Shown: positions 26,937 through 38,900, counted from the stretch's first letter. The stretch is 49,469 nucleotides of DNA from Lysobacter_K sp038248955 (GCA_038248955.1 JBBRWW010000005.1:1-49469); one strand, 5' to 3'. Notes: generated by a model not told the origin, from the letters alone. Numbers and translations: made by a program.

Positions 26937-27776
26937 TCAGCCTGCCTGCAGCAGTGCGCGGCCCAATTCGTTGGCGATCCGCCTCAGTTGCGGAGTGACG
27001 AACAAACCCGAATCCATCTGCGTACCACCGCCAAACGTGGGCGAATCGGGCGGCAGGTCAAAAACGCGTTCCAGCGTCGATGCCGGCAGCACCGCGCCGG
27101 GTCGAAGCACGGCCCAGCACCGGTTGGCACCGAACCACCCCGCTTCGTCCAGCCGCACGCCGGCGATGTCGCTGCGCAGCCGCGCCGAGACCGCCACGCC
27201 CATCAGTTGCTGGTCGTCGGCGCTGGTGGCCGATGGCCGGCACAGGCGATAGCGACTAACCGAACGACGTTCCGCCCGGTCATCTGCCTCCAGTTCCCGG
27301 AGCCATTGCGCGCCATCGACGATCGGCTCCCACAGCACCACCAGCGCCGGTCCGTCGCCATCGCCATTGCCGTCGCGAAGCCAGCGCGCCACTGGCAGGG
27401 CGCCCCCGCGCCATGCCAGCAGCGCCACCCGCTCGACGCCCGGCTCGCACGACAAGGCCCGACAGGCGAGCTCCAGATCGACGCACATCGAACGGAAATC
27501 CACCTGTTCGCTGCTTCCCGCCGAATCCCCGGTACCGAAGAAATCGAAGCGGATCGACGGCAGCCCGAGGGCAGACAGCGCCTCGGCCACCTGCATGAGC
27601 AGGCGACGGCTACGGGGCTGCTCATGGAACAACGGCGGAACCAGCACCACGCCGAGGCGATTGCCTGGCACGGCGGCGCGTTGCAGCACCGCATAGAGGT
27701 AGCGCGAGCGGTCGCCCAACCATCGTGGTTCGCTTGCGCCCATGCCGAGGGCCTGGCAATTCAACGCATCGCCCAT
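26937..27776 (-). CDS. Alpha/beta hydrolase-like protein, exosortase-A-associated 'hydrolase 2' type
   Basis: 279 residues from ATG 27776. The pattern VVLVPPLFHEQPRSRRLLMQVAEAL followed by FDFFGTGDSAGSS fits the exosortase-A hydrolase 2 family. The nucleophile elbow position reads LLAWRGGA instead of GxSxG, so the Ser/Cys nucleophile appears lost and the protein may be non-catalytic or a partner of hydrolase 1. The start is uncertain: the frame is open from GTG 27845, and ATG 27743 would begin right at the first conserved segment (EPRWLGDRSRYLYAV). It follows the NRPS by 133 bp (64 bp if GTG 27845 is used) and precedes hydrolase 1 by 3 nt. Confidence 0.78.
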   Translation of the reverse strand: MGDALNCQALGMGASEPRWLGDRSRYLYAVLQRAAVPGNRLGVVLVPPLFHEQPRSRRLLMQVAEALSALGLPSIRFDFFGTGDSAGSSEQVDFRSMCVDLELACRALSCEPGVERVALLAWRGGALPVARWLRDGNGDGDGPALVVLWEPIVDGAQWLRELEADDRAERRSVSRYRLCRPSATSADDQQLMGVAVSARLRSDIAGVRLDEAGWFGANRCWAVLRPGAVLPASTLERVFDLPPDSPTFGGGTQMDSGLFVTPQLRRIANELGRALLQAG

Positions 27777-27909
27777 GGCGACCACCCATGAGTGCCGAGC
27801 AGCACCGATTGTGCTGTCGCCGCGCTCTGCGGATACCACGCGCACCCACTCACGCCGGCTTGCCGCTTACGGCTGCCTTGCGACGGCGAACGGCATGGCA
27901 GCGCTGCAA

Positions 27910-30900
27910 TCACGATTCGGCGTCCCGGCTGGATCGACCAAAAAGCCGCTTGACGCCGCGAGCCAGGCGCGAGCCCACGCCTGCAGCGTCGGCGCTGCCA
28001 ATGGACGCTGGCAGATCCGCCGCGATCTCGGCGAGGTCCTGCGCGGCCAGTCGCACCAGCTTGATGCGCACGCCGGTATCGCTGGCCACGCGTGCGGCCA
28101 TCTGCACGCCCAACATGGAGTTCCCCCCGAGTTCGAAGAAATTGTCAGCCGGCGTGACGACGACGCCCAACAACTCCGACCACAGCTCGACCAGGTAACG
28201 GACGCGCGGGTCGCGGATTTGCTGCGTGTCGGTCGTTGCGGCGAACTCGGCGACGAAGGCAGGCCTTGCCGAGTCGACCGCGGCAGCGGGCTGGGCCGCG
28301 TCCACGGCCATTGCGACGCCCATCATTTCGGGGCGGCCATCGTCGAACCGGGTTAGCGATTCGACCGTTTGCGCGGGTTCGTCCACCACGGCGGCCAACA
28401 CGCGCAGAAAGCGCTCGCGCAGCAGGGTGATGGTCTCGTCGTGGAAGATATCGGCGTTGTAGACCAGTCCGCCCGACAGCCCCGACTCGTTCTCGATGAA
28501 CCACATGCCGAGGTCTTCGGTCGCCGAGGGCTGGAACACCTCAACCCGTTCGTGACGCAATGCGCCCCACTGCCGCGTGCGCTGGCGGACATCCTGGAAC
28601 GAGAACAGCGACTGGTACAGCAGCCCGCCGCCCCCCACGCCGGACCGGCCGACCAGGTCTTCCAGGCGGATGTCGGGATTGGCGAAGCTGTCCAGCACCA
28701 CCGACTTGACCTGTCGCACCGCGTCCTCGAACGGGCGGCAAGGATCGATCCGCACGTGGATCGGCAGCAGATTGGTGAAGCACCCCATGAGGTCCTCGAC
28801 CTCCGCCAGGTTGCGGCCGCGCACCGGGGTGCCGACGATCATCGTGCGCTGCCCCGTCATCCGGCCCATCACCGCGCAGTACGCCGTCAGCAGGGTCACG
28901 AACAGCGTCGCGTCCATCCGCAACCCGACCTCGCGCAGTCTGGCGCCGAGTTCCCTGGGCACGACGAGCACCTGTGAACGGCCCTGCCCGGACATGCCCG
29001 CGCGGCGTGGCTTGTCGGTCGGCAACGCTTGCACACGGCTTTCGGCATCACCGCCCTGCCCGCCCAACTGGCCGCGCCAGAATTCCAGTTGCCGCGCGTA
29101 TTCCGGGCCCTGCACGAACCCGCGGTGCCAGGCTGCGAAATCGCCATAGGTGACCGGCAGCGCTGGCAGCACCGGGGGCCGGGCCTCGACCAGCGCGGCG
29201 TAGGTTTCCGACAATTGCGCGTACAACAGGTCGAACGACCAGCCATCCCAGATGACGTGGTGCGGCATGAAGAACAGCACGTGCACGCCGGGCTCCATAT
29301 GGAACAGGCGTGCGCAGAACAGTGGCGCGCGCCCCAGGTCGGCGAACGGGACCTCCACCAGCGCCTGCAGCCGCCGGCCGAGTTCCGCCTCGCGGTCGTC
29401 GCCGCGCATGCCGCTCAGGTCGTGGACCTGCAGCAGCCCGGTTTCGATGTCGTCGTGGACGACCTGCATCGGCCGGCCATCCTCGACCCCGATCGTGGTG
29501 CGCAACACGGTCTGCCGCTGCGCCAGGTCACGCACGGCGCGATCCAGCAACGCCACATCCAGCGGCCCGGTGAGGCGGTGCGCGGAAGGGGTGTTGTTGG
29601 ACAGCTGGCCGGGGTTGAACTCCTCCATCATCCACAGCCGCTCCTGCAACAGCGACAGCGGGGCGCGTCGCTGGTCCGCCCGGTGCACGATCGGCGACGG
29701 CAGCGGCGTCGCCCGCGTCGAATCACTGGCCAGCAGCTGCGCCATGCGCGCCACGGTCGGAGCATCGAACAGCGCGCGCATCGACAGCGATACGCCGAGC
29801 TCGCGATTCAACCGCGAGGTGAGCTGCGCGGCGAGCAGCGAGTGGCCGCCAAGCGCAAAGAAGTCGTCATCGACGCCGATGCCCGGCAACGCGAGCACGT
29901 CCTCCATGATCGCGGCGACCGCGCGTTCGAGGTCGGTGCGCGGCGCCGTGCGCTCCGTCGCACGCTGGCCTTCCACGTCCGGCGCCGGCAACGCCTTGCG
30001 ATCGACCTTGCCGTTGGGCGACAACGGCAGCGCCGCCAGGAACACGAAATGCTGGGGGACCATGTAGGCGGGCAACGTCGCGTGCAGGTGCGCGCGCAGC
30101 ATGTCCTCCCTGGCGCTGTCGTCGCGCGCCTCGGCGTCGCCGGCCATCACCACGTACCCCACCAATCGCACATCACCCGGGCGGTCCTCGCGCGCGATCA
30201 CCACGCAATGGTCGACCTCGGGATGGTTGGCGAGATTGGCCTCGATCTCGCCCAACTCGATGCGGTAGCCGCGGACCTTGACCTGGAAATCCAGTCGCCC
30301 GAGGTGTTCCAGCGTGCCGTCATTCCGCCAGCGGCCGCGGTCGCCCGTCCGGTACATCCGTGCGCCGGGGACGTCAGCCCACGGGTCAACGCCGAAGCGC
30401 TCGGCGGTCAACTCGGGCCGGTTGAGATACCCCAACGTGACCCCGTCGCCGCCGATCCATATCTCACCGGCCACGCCGGTCGGGCACTGCTGCCGGTGCG
30501 GGTCCAGCACCCACACCGAGGTGTTGGCGATCGGCGTGCCGATCGACACGCCCTGCGCCGGCCCACGCAGATGGGCGCACGTCGACCACACCGTGGTTTC
30601 GGTCGGGCCATACATGTTCCACAACTCGCCGCAGCGGCCCTGCAAGGTCGTCGCCAGATCGACGGGCAGGCTTTCGCCACCGGCCAGTGCCTTGAACCCG
30701 GGACCGCCGTTCCAGCCCGAATCCACCAGCACCCGCCAGCCCGACGGCGTCGCCTGCATGATCGTGGCTCCGCTGCTTTCCAGCAGTCGCCGCAGCGCCA
30801 TGCCATCGCGCGCATCTTCGCGGCTGGCGACCACCACGCAGGCGCCGACGGTCAGCGGCAGGAACAGCTCCGGGATCGACATGTCGAACGACATCGTGGT

Positions 30901-32943
30901 CACCGCCACGAGCCGGTCGTCGGCGCTCAACCCCGGGCGCTGCTCCATGCTGCACAGCAGGTTGACCAACGCCCGGTGCGGGACCACCACGCCCTTGGGC
31001 TTGCCGGTGGAACCGGAGGTGTAGATGACATAGGCCGGAGACTCCGGCGTGGCGCCGCCATCGTCCATCGCCAACGCCGCCCCGTCGTCCCAGGCCTGCT
31101 GGTCGAGGTCGGCATCGAGCAGGAGGGTCGATGCCCTGTCGTAGTCGATCGTCCCCAACAGCGCCACCTTGCTGACCACCGCCGCCAGTCCGGCGTCGTC
31201 GACCATGAAGTTCAGCCGCTCCTTCGGGTAGGTGGGATCCAGCGGCACGAACGCGGCGCCGGCCTTCAATATCCCCAGCACTGCGGCATACAGATCCGGC
31301 TCGCGCTCCAGGCAGACACCGACCAGGCAATCGCGACCGATAGCACGGGCACGCAACGCACGTGCGATCGCATTGGCGCGGCGATCGAGATCGACGTAGG
31401 TGATCTGGCGCGCACCGGAGGAAATGGCCACGCGATCGGGCGCGGCGACAGCCTGGTCGGCAAAGCGCTGGTACACCAGCCTGCCGGCGTCGTACGCGGT
31501 CGGCAACGGCTGCAAGTCCCTGAGGCACTGCAATTCGTCCGCCGCCAACCACGTCAGTTCGTCCCAGGCCCGGTCGGGTTCCGCGATCGCCGCGCGCAGC
31601 AACGTCTCCAGTGACGCCATCCAGCGTCGCACGCTGTCGGCGTCATACAAGTCGCGGTTGTACTGGCATTCCAGGCGGATCGAGCCGTCCACCGGTACCG
31701 CATTGACGAACAGTTCGAAGGCCTCGTGGCTGCGGGCGTTGGCGCAGAAATCGAACTCAAGGCCGGGAAAACGCACGCTGGACGTGTCGACCGCCTGGTC
31801 CAGGTTGAACAGCACGTTGACCAGCGGCAGTCGGGCCGGATCGCGTGGGATCGCCAGCTTCTGCAACAGCGTCCCGAACGTGTAGCTCTGATGTTCGAAT
31901 GCATCGAGCAGTGTCGCCCCGGTTTCCGCCAACACCGCGGAAAAGCTGCTCCCGGGGCTGGCCTCGATGCGGACCGGCAGGATGTTGACGCAATGTCCGA
32001 CCAGCGCGTCGTGGCCACCCACCGCTTGCCCGGCCGCGGCGATGCCGACCACCACGTCGGTTTGCCCGGACAGCCGGCGCACCAGCGTCGTGAAACCAGC
32101 GAGCAGGCTCGCAAAGAGGCTGGCGCCCTGCCGTGCGCCCAGCTTGCGCACCCCGGCCACCAGGTCGGCATCCAGCACCACGTCGACGCGCCGGGAGTCG
32201 AACGTGCGCTGACGTGGGCGCGGGCGGTCCAGCGGCAGGTCCAGGTCGGCCACCGGATCGGCGAAGCGCGACAGCCAGTACTGCTCGTCGTCGAGCGCCT
32301 GCGCCGTACCTTCCCGCGCTGCCTGCGCCTGCGCGTATTGGCTGAACGAGGATGCCGGATCGAGCTCCACCGTCGGCCTGCCGACGTGTCGCGCATACAG
32401 TGCCGCGAGGTCGTGAACGAGCACGCCGAATGACCAGCCATCGCAGATGATGTGATGGGCGGTAATGATCAGCAGGCTTTCCTGCGGTGCAAGCGACAGC
32501 AACTCCATCCGGACCAACGGCCCACGCTCGAGATCGAAGGGCATCTCGACGACATGGCGCAGCCGCGCCCGCACCGCATCCTCGCGCCCTTCGCCGTCCC
32601 ACGCCGACAGGTCGCTGCCGTCAAGCTCGAGCACGAAGTCCTCGGCGATGCACAACTCGTCGCCGCTCGGACTGACCGTCGCGCGCAGGGATTCGTGGCG
32701 CTCACCCAGTTCGCGCACGGCGGCGCGCAACGCCGCCGCATCCAACGGTCCGCGAAGGCGCAGCGACACCGACTCGTTGTAGGCCAGCGAGCCCCCGCTC
32801 CCCAGCTTGTCCGCCAACCAGACCTCGCGCTGCGGCTCGGTGACGGGCACCACGCGCGCCAGCGCGGCCTGCGCGAAGGGATCGTAGTCGACCGCCGACA
32901 GGCGTTGCGCCGCCATTGTCGATGCCTCGCTTGCGTTGTTCAT
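27910..32943 (-). CDS. Nonribosomal peptide synthetase, C-A-T-C-T, no thioesterase
   Basis: 1677 residues. Domains in order: condensation (about 30-450, HHIICDG near 164), adenylation (about 480-970, TSGSTGKPKG near 646, YGPTETT, YRTGDRGRW, NGKVDRKAL), carrier (LGGHSLLA near 1031), second condensation (about 1065-1490, HHVIWDG near 1231) and second carrier (LGGNSMLG near 1609). Both condensation domains keep HHxxxDG. No adenylation domain serves the last carrier, and no thioesterase, reductase or epimerase is present. Aligning the A domain to GrsA by eye suggests pocket residues D-M-P-Q-L-G-M-V-W-K, which I cannot assign to a substrate. The basic tail after the last carrier (RLARGVKRLFGRSSRD) may be a docking or membrane-contact element. 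Its ATG overlaps the stop of the NRPS/PKS gene (ATGA), so the two act in sequence. Confidence 0.93.
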   Translation of the reverse strand: MNNASEASTMAAQRLSAVDYDPFAQAALARVVPVTEPQREVWLADKLGSGGSLAYNESVSLRLRGPLDAAALRAAVRELGERHESLRATVSPSGDELCIAEDFVLELDGSDLSAWDGEGREDAVRARLRHVVEMPFDLERGPLVRMELLSLAPQESLLIITAHHIICDGWSFGVLVHDLAALYARHVGRPTVELDPASSFSQYAQAQAAREGTAQALDDEQYWLSRFADPVADLDLPLDRPRPRQRTFDSRRVDVVLDADLVAGVRKLGARQGASLFASLLAGFTTLVRRLSGQTDVVVGIAAAGQAVGGHDALVGHCVNILPVRIEASPGSSFSAVLAETGATLLDAFEHQSYTFGTLLQKLAIPRDPARLPLVNVLFNLDQAVDTSSVRFPGLEFDFCANARSHEAFELFVNAVPVDGSIRLECQYNRDLYDADSVRRWMASLETLLRAAIAEPDRAWDELTWLAADELQCLRDLQPLPTAYDAGRLVYQRFADQAVAAPDRVAISSGARQITYVDLDRRANAIARALRARAIGRDCLVGVCLEREPDLYAAVLGILKAGAAFVPLDPTYPKERLNFMVDDAGLAAVVSKVALLGTIDYDRASTLLLDADLDQQAWDDGAALAMDDGGATPESPAYVIYTSGSTGKPKGVVVPHRALVNLLCSMEQRPGLSADDRLVAVTTMSFDMSIPELFLPLTVGACVVVASREDARDGMALRRLLESSGATIMQATPSGWRVLVDSGWNGGPGFKALAGGESLPVDLATTLQGRCGELWNMYGPTETTVWSTCAHLRGPAQGVSIGTPIANTSVWVLDPHRQQCPTGVAGEIWIGGDGVTLGYLNRPELTAERFGVDPWADVPGARMYRTGDRGRWRNDGTLEHLGRLDFQVKVRGYRIELGEIEANLANHPEVDHCVVIAREDRPGDVRLVGYVVMAGDAEARDDSAREDMLRAHLHATLPAYMVPQHFVFLAALPLSPNGKVDRKALPAPDVEGQRATERTAPRTDLERAVAAIMEDVLALPGIGVDDDFFALGGHSLLAAQLTSRLNRELGVSLSMRALFDAPTVARMAQLLASDSTRATPLPSPIVHRADQRRAPLSLLQERLWMMEEFNPGQLSNNTPSAHRLTGPLDVALLDRAVRDLAQRQTVLRTTIGVEDGRPMQVVHDDIETGLLQVHDLSGMRGDDREAELGRRLQALVEVPFADLGRAPLFCARLFHMEPGVHVLFFMPHHVIWDGWSFDLLYAQLSETYAALVEARPPVLPALPVTYGDFAAWHRGFVQGPEYARQLEFWRGQLGGQGGDAESRVQALPTDKPRRAGMSGQGRSQVLVVPRELGARLREVGLRMDATLFVTLLTAYCAVMGRMTGQRTMIVGTPVRGRNLAEVEDLMGCFTNLLPIHVRIDPCRPFEDAVRQVKSVVLDSFANPDIRLEDLVGRSGVGGGGLLYQSLFSFQDVRQRTRQWGALRHERVEVFQPSATEDLGMWFIENESGLSGGLVYNADIFHDETITLLRERFLRVLAAVVDEPAQTVESLTRFDDGRPEMMGVAMAVDAAQPAAAVDSARPAFVAEFAATTDTQQIRDPRVRYLVELWSELLGVVVTPADNFFELGGNSMLGVQMAARVASDTGVRIKLVRLAAQDLAEIAADLPASIGSADAAGVGSRLARGVKRLFGRSSRDAES

Positions 32944-35900
32944 GCGCTCACCTTCAGGAACTTGTCAGGGGTATCGGGGTTCGCGACGAACCAGGCTGGC
33001 TTGCCGTCGGGATCGCGGCCCAGTCGCGCGCCCGGCACCGGTGGCCGGTCGGCATCGAAGGTGGACCGTTGTGCATCACGCCGACGCGGAATGAATTCCG
33101 CTGCCTGCAGCTCCAACACCGAGTCCTTGAACGCCTTGACGATCGCGGCGAAGTCGGCTTCCGAGTGCGCGGTGGTGAAGAAGCACGGGAAGTTGTCGAG
33201 CACGTGGATGCCGCGGCTGCGCATCATCGCGAACAGCAGGTCCTGCAGCGGATGGTCCTCGGCGAACACGGTCTTCCACACCGAGGCGAAGTGCTTGACG
33301 GTAATCGGCGCCCCGACCTCCTCGCAGAACGTGTTCAATTCGGCCGCCATCGCCGCGGTTCTTCCGTTGAGGCGCTCCTGCAGGTCTGGCCCCTCGGCCT
33401 GGATATGCTCGAGCACCGCCTTGGCGGCCGCGAGTGCCAGCGGATGGCGCACGAAAGTCCCGGCGAAATAGGTCACGCCCACGGTCGGGATGGAGTCGTC
33501 CCCGAACTGCCATTGGCCGCCGTCCAGCGCGTCCATGTACGCGGCCTTGCCGGCGATGACGCCGATCGGGAAGCCGCCACCGACGACTTTGCCGTAGGTC
33601 GCCAGGTCGGCATCGACGCCCAACACGTGCTGCGCGCCGCGTGGGTGCGACCGGAACCCGGTCACCACCTCGTCGAAGATCAGCAGTGCGCCGGAATCGC
33701 GGGTGATCGTGCGTAACTGTTGCAGGAACTCGCGCGGCTGGAAGTCGGGACGGCGGCTCTGCACGGGTTCGACCAGCACCGCAGCGATGTCGTTGGCGCG
33801 CTCGCGGATGATCGACAGGGTTTCCTCGGTACCGTAGTCCAGCACCAGCACGTTCTCGGCGGTGTTGCGCAGGATTCCGGGAGCAGCGGGAACCGAACGC
33901 AGCTTTTTGGTGCCGCGCACGATCACCTCGTCGAAGATGCCATGGTAGGAACCGCTGAAGATCACCAGCGTGTTGCGGCCGGTGACGGTGCGCGCGATCC
34001 TGATCGTTCCCATCACTGCCTCCGATCCGGTGTTGCACAGCCCGGCACGGTCGAAACCGGTGACGTCGCAGACGAGCTTGGCGACCTCCCCCGCGAGCGG
34101 ATGCTGCGGCCCGATCTCGTAGCCACGGTCGATCTGGCGCTTCACCGCATCGACGACGAAGTCCGGTTGCCAGCCGAACAGGTTCATCCCGAAGCCGTTG
34201 AGCACGTCGATGTACTCGTTGCCGTCGATATCCCAGACGCGCGAGCCCTTGGAGCGGTCGACCACGATCTGGTAGGTGATTTCCTTGAGCAGTGGTCGGA
34301 ACCCGTTGACCACCCGGGGATCGGCGAGGTGCGGCCGATGGGCCTGGGTGTAGTCCTTGGAGCCCCGCGTCCGCTCGACATAGCGGCGCACGAAGGCGTC
34401 GAGTCGAGCGCGCTGGCGGCCTCCCAGGTCGGTGTTTGCATTGGTGTTGTGGATGCGCGCGATCGCGCCGAACGCCTTGGCGACGTCGTACTTGGTGTGC
34501 GCAATCGCAGCCTCGTCATCCGCCAAGGCACCGGTAGCGGGATCGCCCGAGGGCGTCGAGGTAGCGGCGACCGGGACTGCGGTGGCCGCGGGCGCCGCCG
34601 GGGGCGCGACGGCCGCGATGGGCGCCGGCACGGCTGCGATGGGTTGACCGGCGAGCAATGCCAGCTGCTGGGCCATCAATTGCATCTGTTGCGCGATCAC
34701 CGCGCGCAGCGCGTCGTCGCCGCCGAGTCCCGCGGCGTGCCGGTCGGCCGGCGCCAATACGGGTACCGCCAAACTCGCCGATACCATCGACGGCGCCACC
34801 GCGGGCGGCGCGTTCGTGGACGGCGCTGCCACCGCCGACATGGCGATCGCGGGGCACGCTTCGGCAGGCATCTGCGCGTCGAGCAGCCCGGCGAGACGGT
34901 CGAGACTTCCGCCGTCGCACATCAGCTGCCTGAAGGTGATCCGCACCGCGAAGGTCTTCTGCAACTGCAGCGCGACCTGGGTGAGCATCAGGCTGTCGAG
35001 TCCGAGCTCGATGAAGTTGGCGTCTGCGTCGGCATCGGCCAGATCGAATCCAGCCACATCCTCGATCACCTCCCTGAGCTGCTTGATCAACCTGGGCTTG
35101 CGTGCGGCCAGCGCGGAAACCGAACCCGCGTCGGCGGGTGGAAGCGGAGAAGCGAGTTGCGACATGACGGGCTCCACGGCCGCATCGGCGGCGAGAACGG
35201 GTTGCGGGATGACGTCGTTGGGTAGCGCCGCTTCGATCCAGTACCTGCGGCGTTCGAAGGGATAGGTCGGCAACAGGACCCGACACCGGATCGCGCGGCG
35301 ATCGAGTTGCGCCAGGTCGCCGTCCACGCCCCGGCACCACAACTGACCGATGGCGCGCCGAAAATTGGCTACTTCGCCCATCGGGCTGTCGGCGAGCGTC
35401 GCCACCGCGGCAACCTGCTGTTTCTGCACCGCGGGGTGCTGGCGCGACAACGCGCTGAGGGTGGCGCGTGGCCCCACTTCCAACAGTACCCGCGCCGGGC
35501 CATCGAGCACGCGACCCAGCGCCGTCGCGAAGCGAACCGGCTCGCGCAGATGGCGGGCCCAATAGTCGGGCGAGCACGCGGTATCGTCGTCGAGCCAGTC
35601 GCCCGTCGCCGTGGAAACCAGCGGCAGACGCGGCGCGGAACGTGGCACCCCGGCGACCTCCGCCAGGAACGGCGCAACCACCGGATCCATCATCGACGAG
35701 TGGAATGCGTGCGAGGTCCGCAACGCGCGGCAGGCAACGCCGTCAGTCTCGAGTTGCGCCTGCAACGCCGCGATCGCGTCGATCGGCCCGGACACCACGC
35801 AGTTGGCGTGAGCGTTTTCCGCAGCCAATGACACCCCTGCCGGCAATCGCGGCAACAACGCATCGAGCGCCAGCCGTACTGACAGCATCGCGCCGGCGGG

Positions 35901-38900
35901 CTGGGCCTGCATCAATGCGCCGCGACGGGCGACCAGATGCAATGCGTCGTGCAGGGTGAACACGCCCGCGAGCGCCGCCGCGACGAACTCGCCGACGCTG
36001 TGGCCGATCATCGCCGCCGGTACGATGCCGCGGCCCATCCACAACCGCGCCAGCGAATACTCGATGGCGAACGTCGCCGGTTGCATCGTCGAGGTGGGCA
36101 GCAGCGCATCGGGGTCGTCCCCGAACACGCGCTCGCGCAGGTCGAAGCCAAGCTCGGTACCCAGTATGTCGGCGCATTCGTCGAACGCAGCACGGAACTC
36201 CGGCTCGGCGGCGTACAGGCCGCGCCCCATTCCTGCGTACTGGGCGCCTTGGCCCGGAAACAGGAATACGACATCACTCAACCGCGATGGCCGGCCGCGC
36301 GCCGCGGCAGCGGAGCTCTCCTCGCTGCGCAATTGGGTGGCGGCATCGGCAGGTGACTCCGCCACCACGGCCAGCCGATGGGCGAAAGCCTTGCGTCCCA
36401 CGGCCAGCGTCCAGGCGACGTCTGCCAGGTTGGTGCCGGCGTGCGTATCGAGGTGCTGGGCCAATTCCGCGGCGGCTTGCTGCAAGGCCGCGGGAGTGCG
36501 TGCCGACAACACCAGCAGTTGCGGGCCGTCAGCACCGTCGGACGGCGGCAAGGCCGGCGCTTCCTCCAGGATGACGTGGGCATTGGTGCCACCGACGCCG
36601 AACGCGCTGACGCCGGCGAGTCGCGGCAGCCCGCAGCGAGGCCAATCGCTCATTTCCGCGTTGACCACGAACGGTGAACCGGCAAAATCGATGACCGGGT
36701 TGGGGCTGTCGAAATGCACGCTCGCCGGGATCCTGCCCTCCGCCAATGCCAGCGTGGTCTTGATCAGTCCGGTGGCGCCGGCTGCGATGACGGTATGTCC
36801 GACATTGCTTTTGACCGAACCGATCCGACAGAAGCCTATGTCGGCGCTGCCACGTCGAAACGCCTTGCCCAAGGCCTCGATCTCGATCGGGTCGCCCAGC
36901 GGTGTCGCGGTCCCGTGGGCCTCCACGTAACTGATGTCGCGGGGATTGATCCCCGCGTCATCGTGGGCCATGGCGATCACCGCTGCCTGGCCATCGCTGC
37001 TCGGGGCAGTGAAGCTGGCCTTGTTGCCGCCGTCGTTGTTGACTGCGCAACCACGGATGAGCGCATACACCGGATTGCCATCGGCGATCGCATCTGACAG
37101 CCGCTTGAGCAACACCACCGCGGCACCGTCGCTGAATACCGTTCCCTGGGCGTTGGCATCGAACGTGCGCGTATGCCCGTCGGGCGACAGCATCGCGCCC
37201 TCCTGGTAGATGTACCCGCTGCGCGGCGGACAGGTCACTGAAACACCACCAGCCAACGCCATGTCGCATTGCCCGGCGCGCAGGGCATAGACCGCCTGGC
37301 AGATCGCCACAAGCGACGTGGAACAACCAGTGTGAACACTGATCGCCGGACCGGTCAGGTTGAGCTTGTGCGCGACGCGGGTAGCGATGTAATCCTTCTC
37401 GTTGCCGAGCATTACCTGGAACGCGCCGATCTTGTCGATCAGTTCCGGATGCGCGACGACGTGCCGCTGGAAGTACGTGGCGTTGTACATGCCCGCGTAC
37501 ACCCCGACCGGACCGGGGGTAGCGTCGGGCACATGGCCGCCACGCTCCAGGCACTGCCAGCACAGTTCAAGGAATATCCGCTGCTGCGGATCCATCAGTT
37601 CCGCTTCCCTGGGACTGATGCCGAAGAAGGCCGCGTCGAAGTCCTCCACGCCATCGATCACGCCACGCGCGCGCACGTAGGCCGGATCACCGCGGTCGCC
37701 TGCACTGATCGCCGGGTCGAGCTCCTCGTCGCGGAACACGGTGATCGAGTCCCGGCCTTCGCAAAGATTGCGCCAGAACGCTTCAACGTCGCCGGCACCC
37801 GGGAAGCGCCCCGCCATCGCGACAATCGCAACCGGATCATCGCGCGTGTCGCGGTGCACGCCCGCGCGCACATGCGCCATCCGGGCCGGATCCACCGCGT
37901 CGACGACATCGCCCTCCAGCGCACTGGCGAGAGTCGCCGGCGTCGGGTTGCGAAACAGCACCGTGGCAGCGATGGCGCCTTTGCACCCCGAGTCGGAAGC
38001 ACTGGCACCACGTTGCGACACACCCGCCGAGCGCAGTTGCTCCAGCAAACGCATTGCGAGCAGCGAGTTGCCGCCCAACTCGAAGAAATTGTCGTGGCGG
38101 CCCACGGGATCGACTTCGAGCAGCGCTCCGAACGCCGCGCAGATCCGACGCTCGGTGCCGGTGACGGCAGGCTCGTAGGCGCACGCGAGTTCCGGCCGCT
38201 GGTCATCGGGCGGCGGCAGCGCGCTGCGGTCGAGCTTGCCGTTCGCCGTCACCGGCAGCGCGTCCAGCAGCACGTATCGCGTCGGGACCATGAAGTCCGG
38301 CAGGACCGCAGCGAGGTGGCCGCGCAAGGCCGGCGCCGTTGCCGGCGCGCCGGCCGCGACGTGGTAGGCGACCAGTCTTTTTCCGCCCGAGGGGTCGGCA
38401 CACGCCAGTACCGCGCAGGCCTGCACCGCCGGATGTCTGGCAAGCACGACTTCGATCTCCGCCAGTTCGATCCGGTACCCGCGGATTTTCACCTGGGTGT
38501 CCGCGCGGCCAATGAACTCAACGACGCCGTCGGGCCGCAAACGAACCTGATCGCCAGTGCGGTAAAGCCGAGTGCCGGGTGGGCCAAACGGATTGGCGAT
38601 GAAGCGCTGCGCGGTCAGTTCCGGTCGGTTGTGATATCCCCGCGCCAGTCCGAGTCCGCCCACGTACAACTCGCCGATGATGCCGACCGGGATGGGCTCG
38701 AGCCGCGAATTGAGAACATGCAACTGGGTATCGGCGATGGGCCGACCGATCGGAATCGACAATGTGCCGTCGGGGATGTCATCGGGAATCACGTACGTGC
38801 ACGTGAACGTGGTGCACTCGGTTGGGCCATAGCCATTGCTCAGGCGAACCCCGGGCAGCGCCCGGCGCATCCGGCGGACATGGTCGACCGACAACACCTC

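Noticed and set aside
29029..31614. 861-codon open frame on the plus strand
   Set aside because: Antisense to the NRPS A and C domains, His/Arg/Gln-rich, no recognisable motif.
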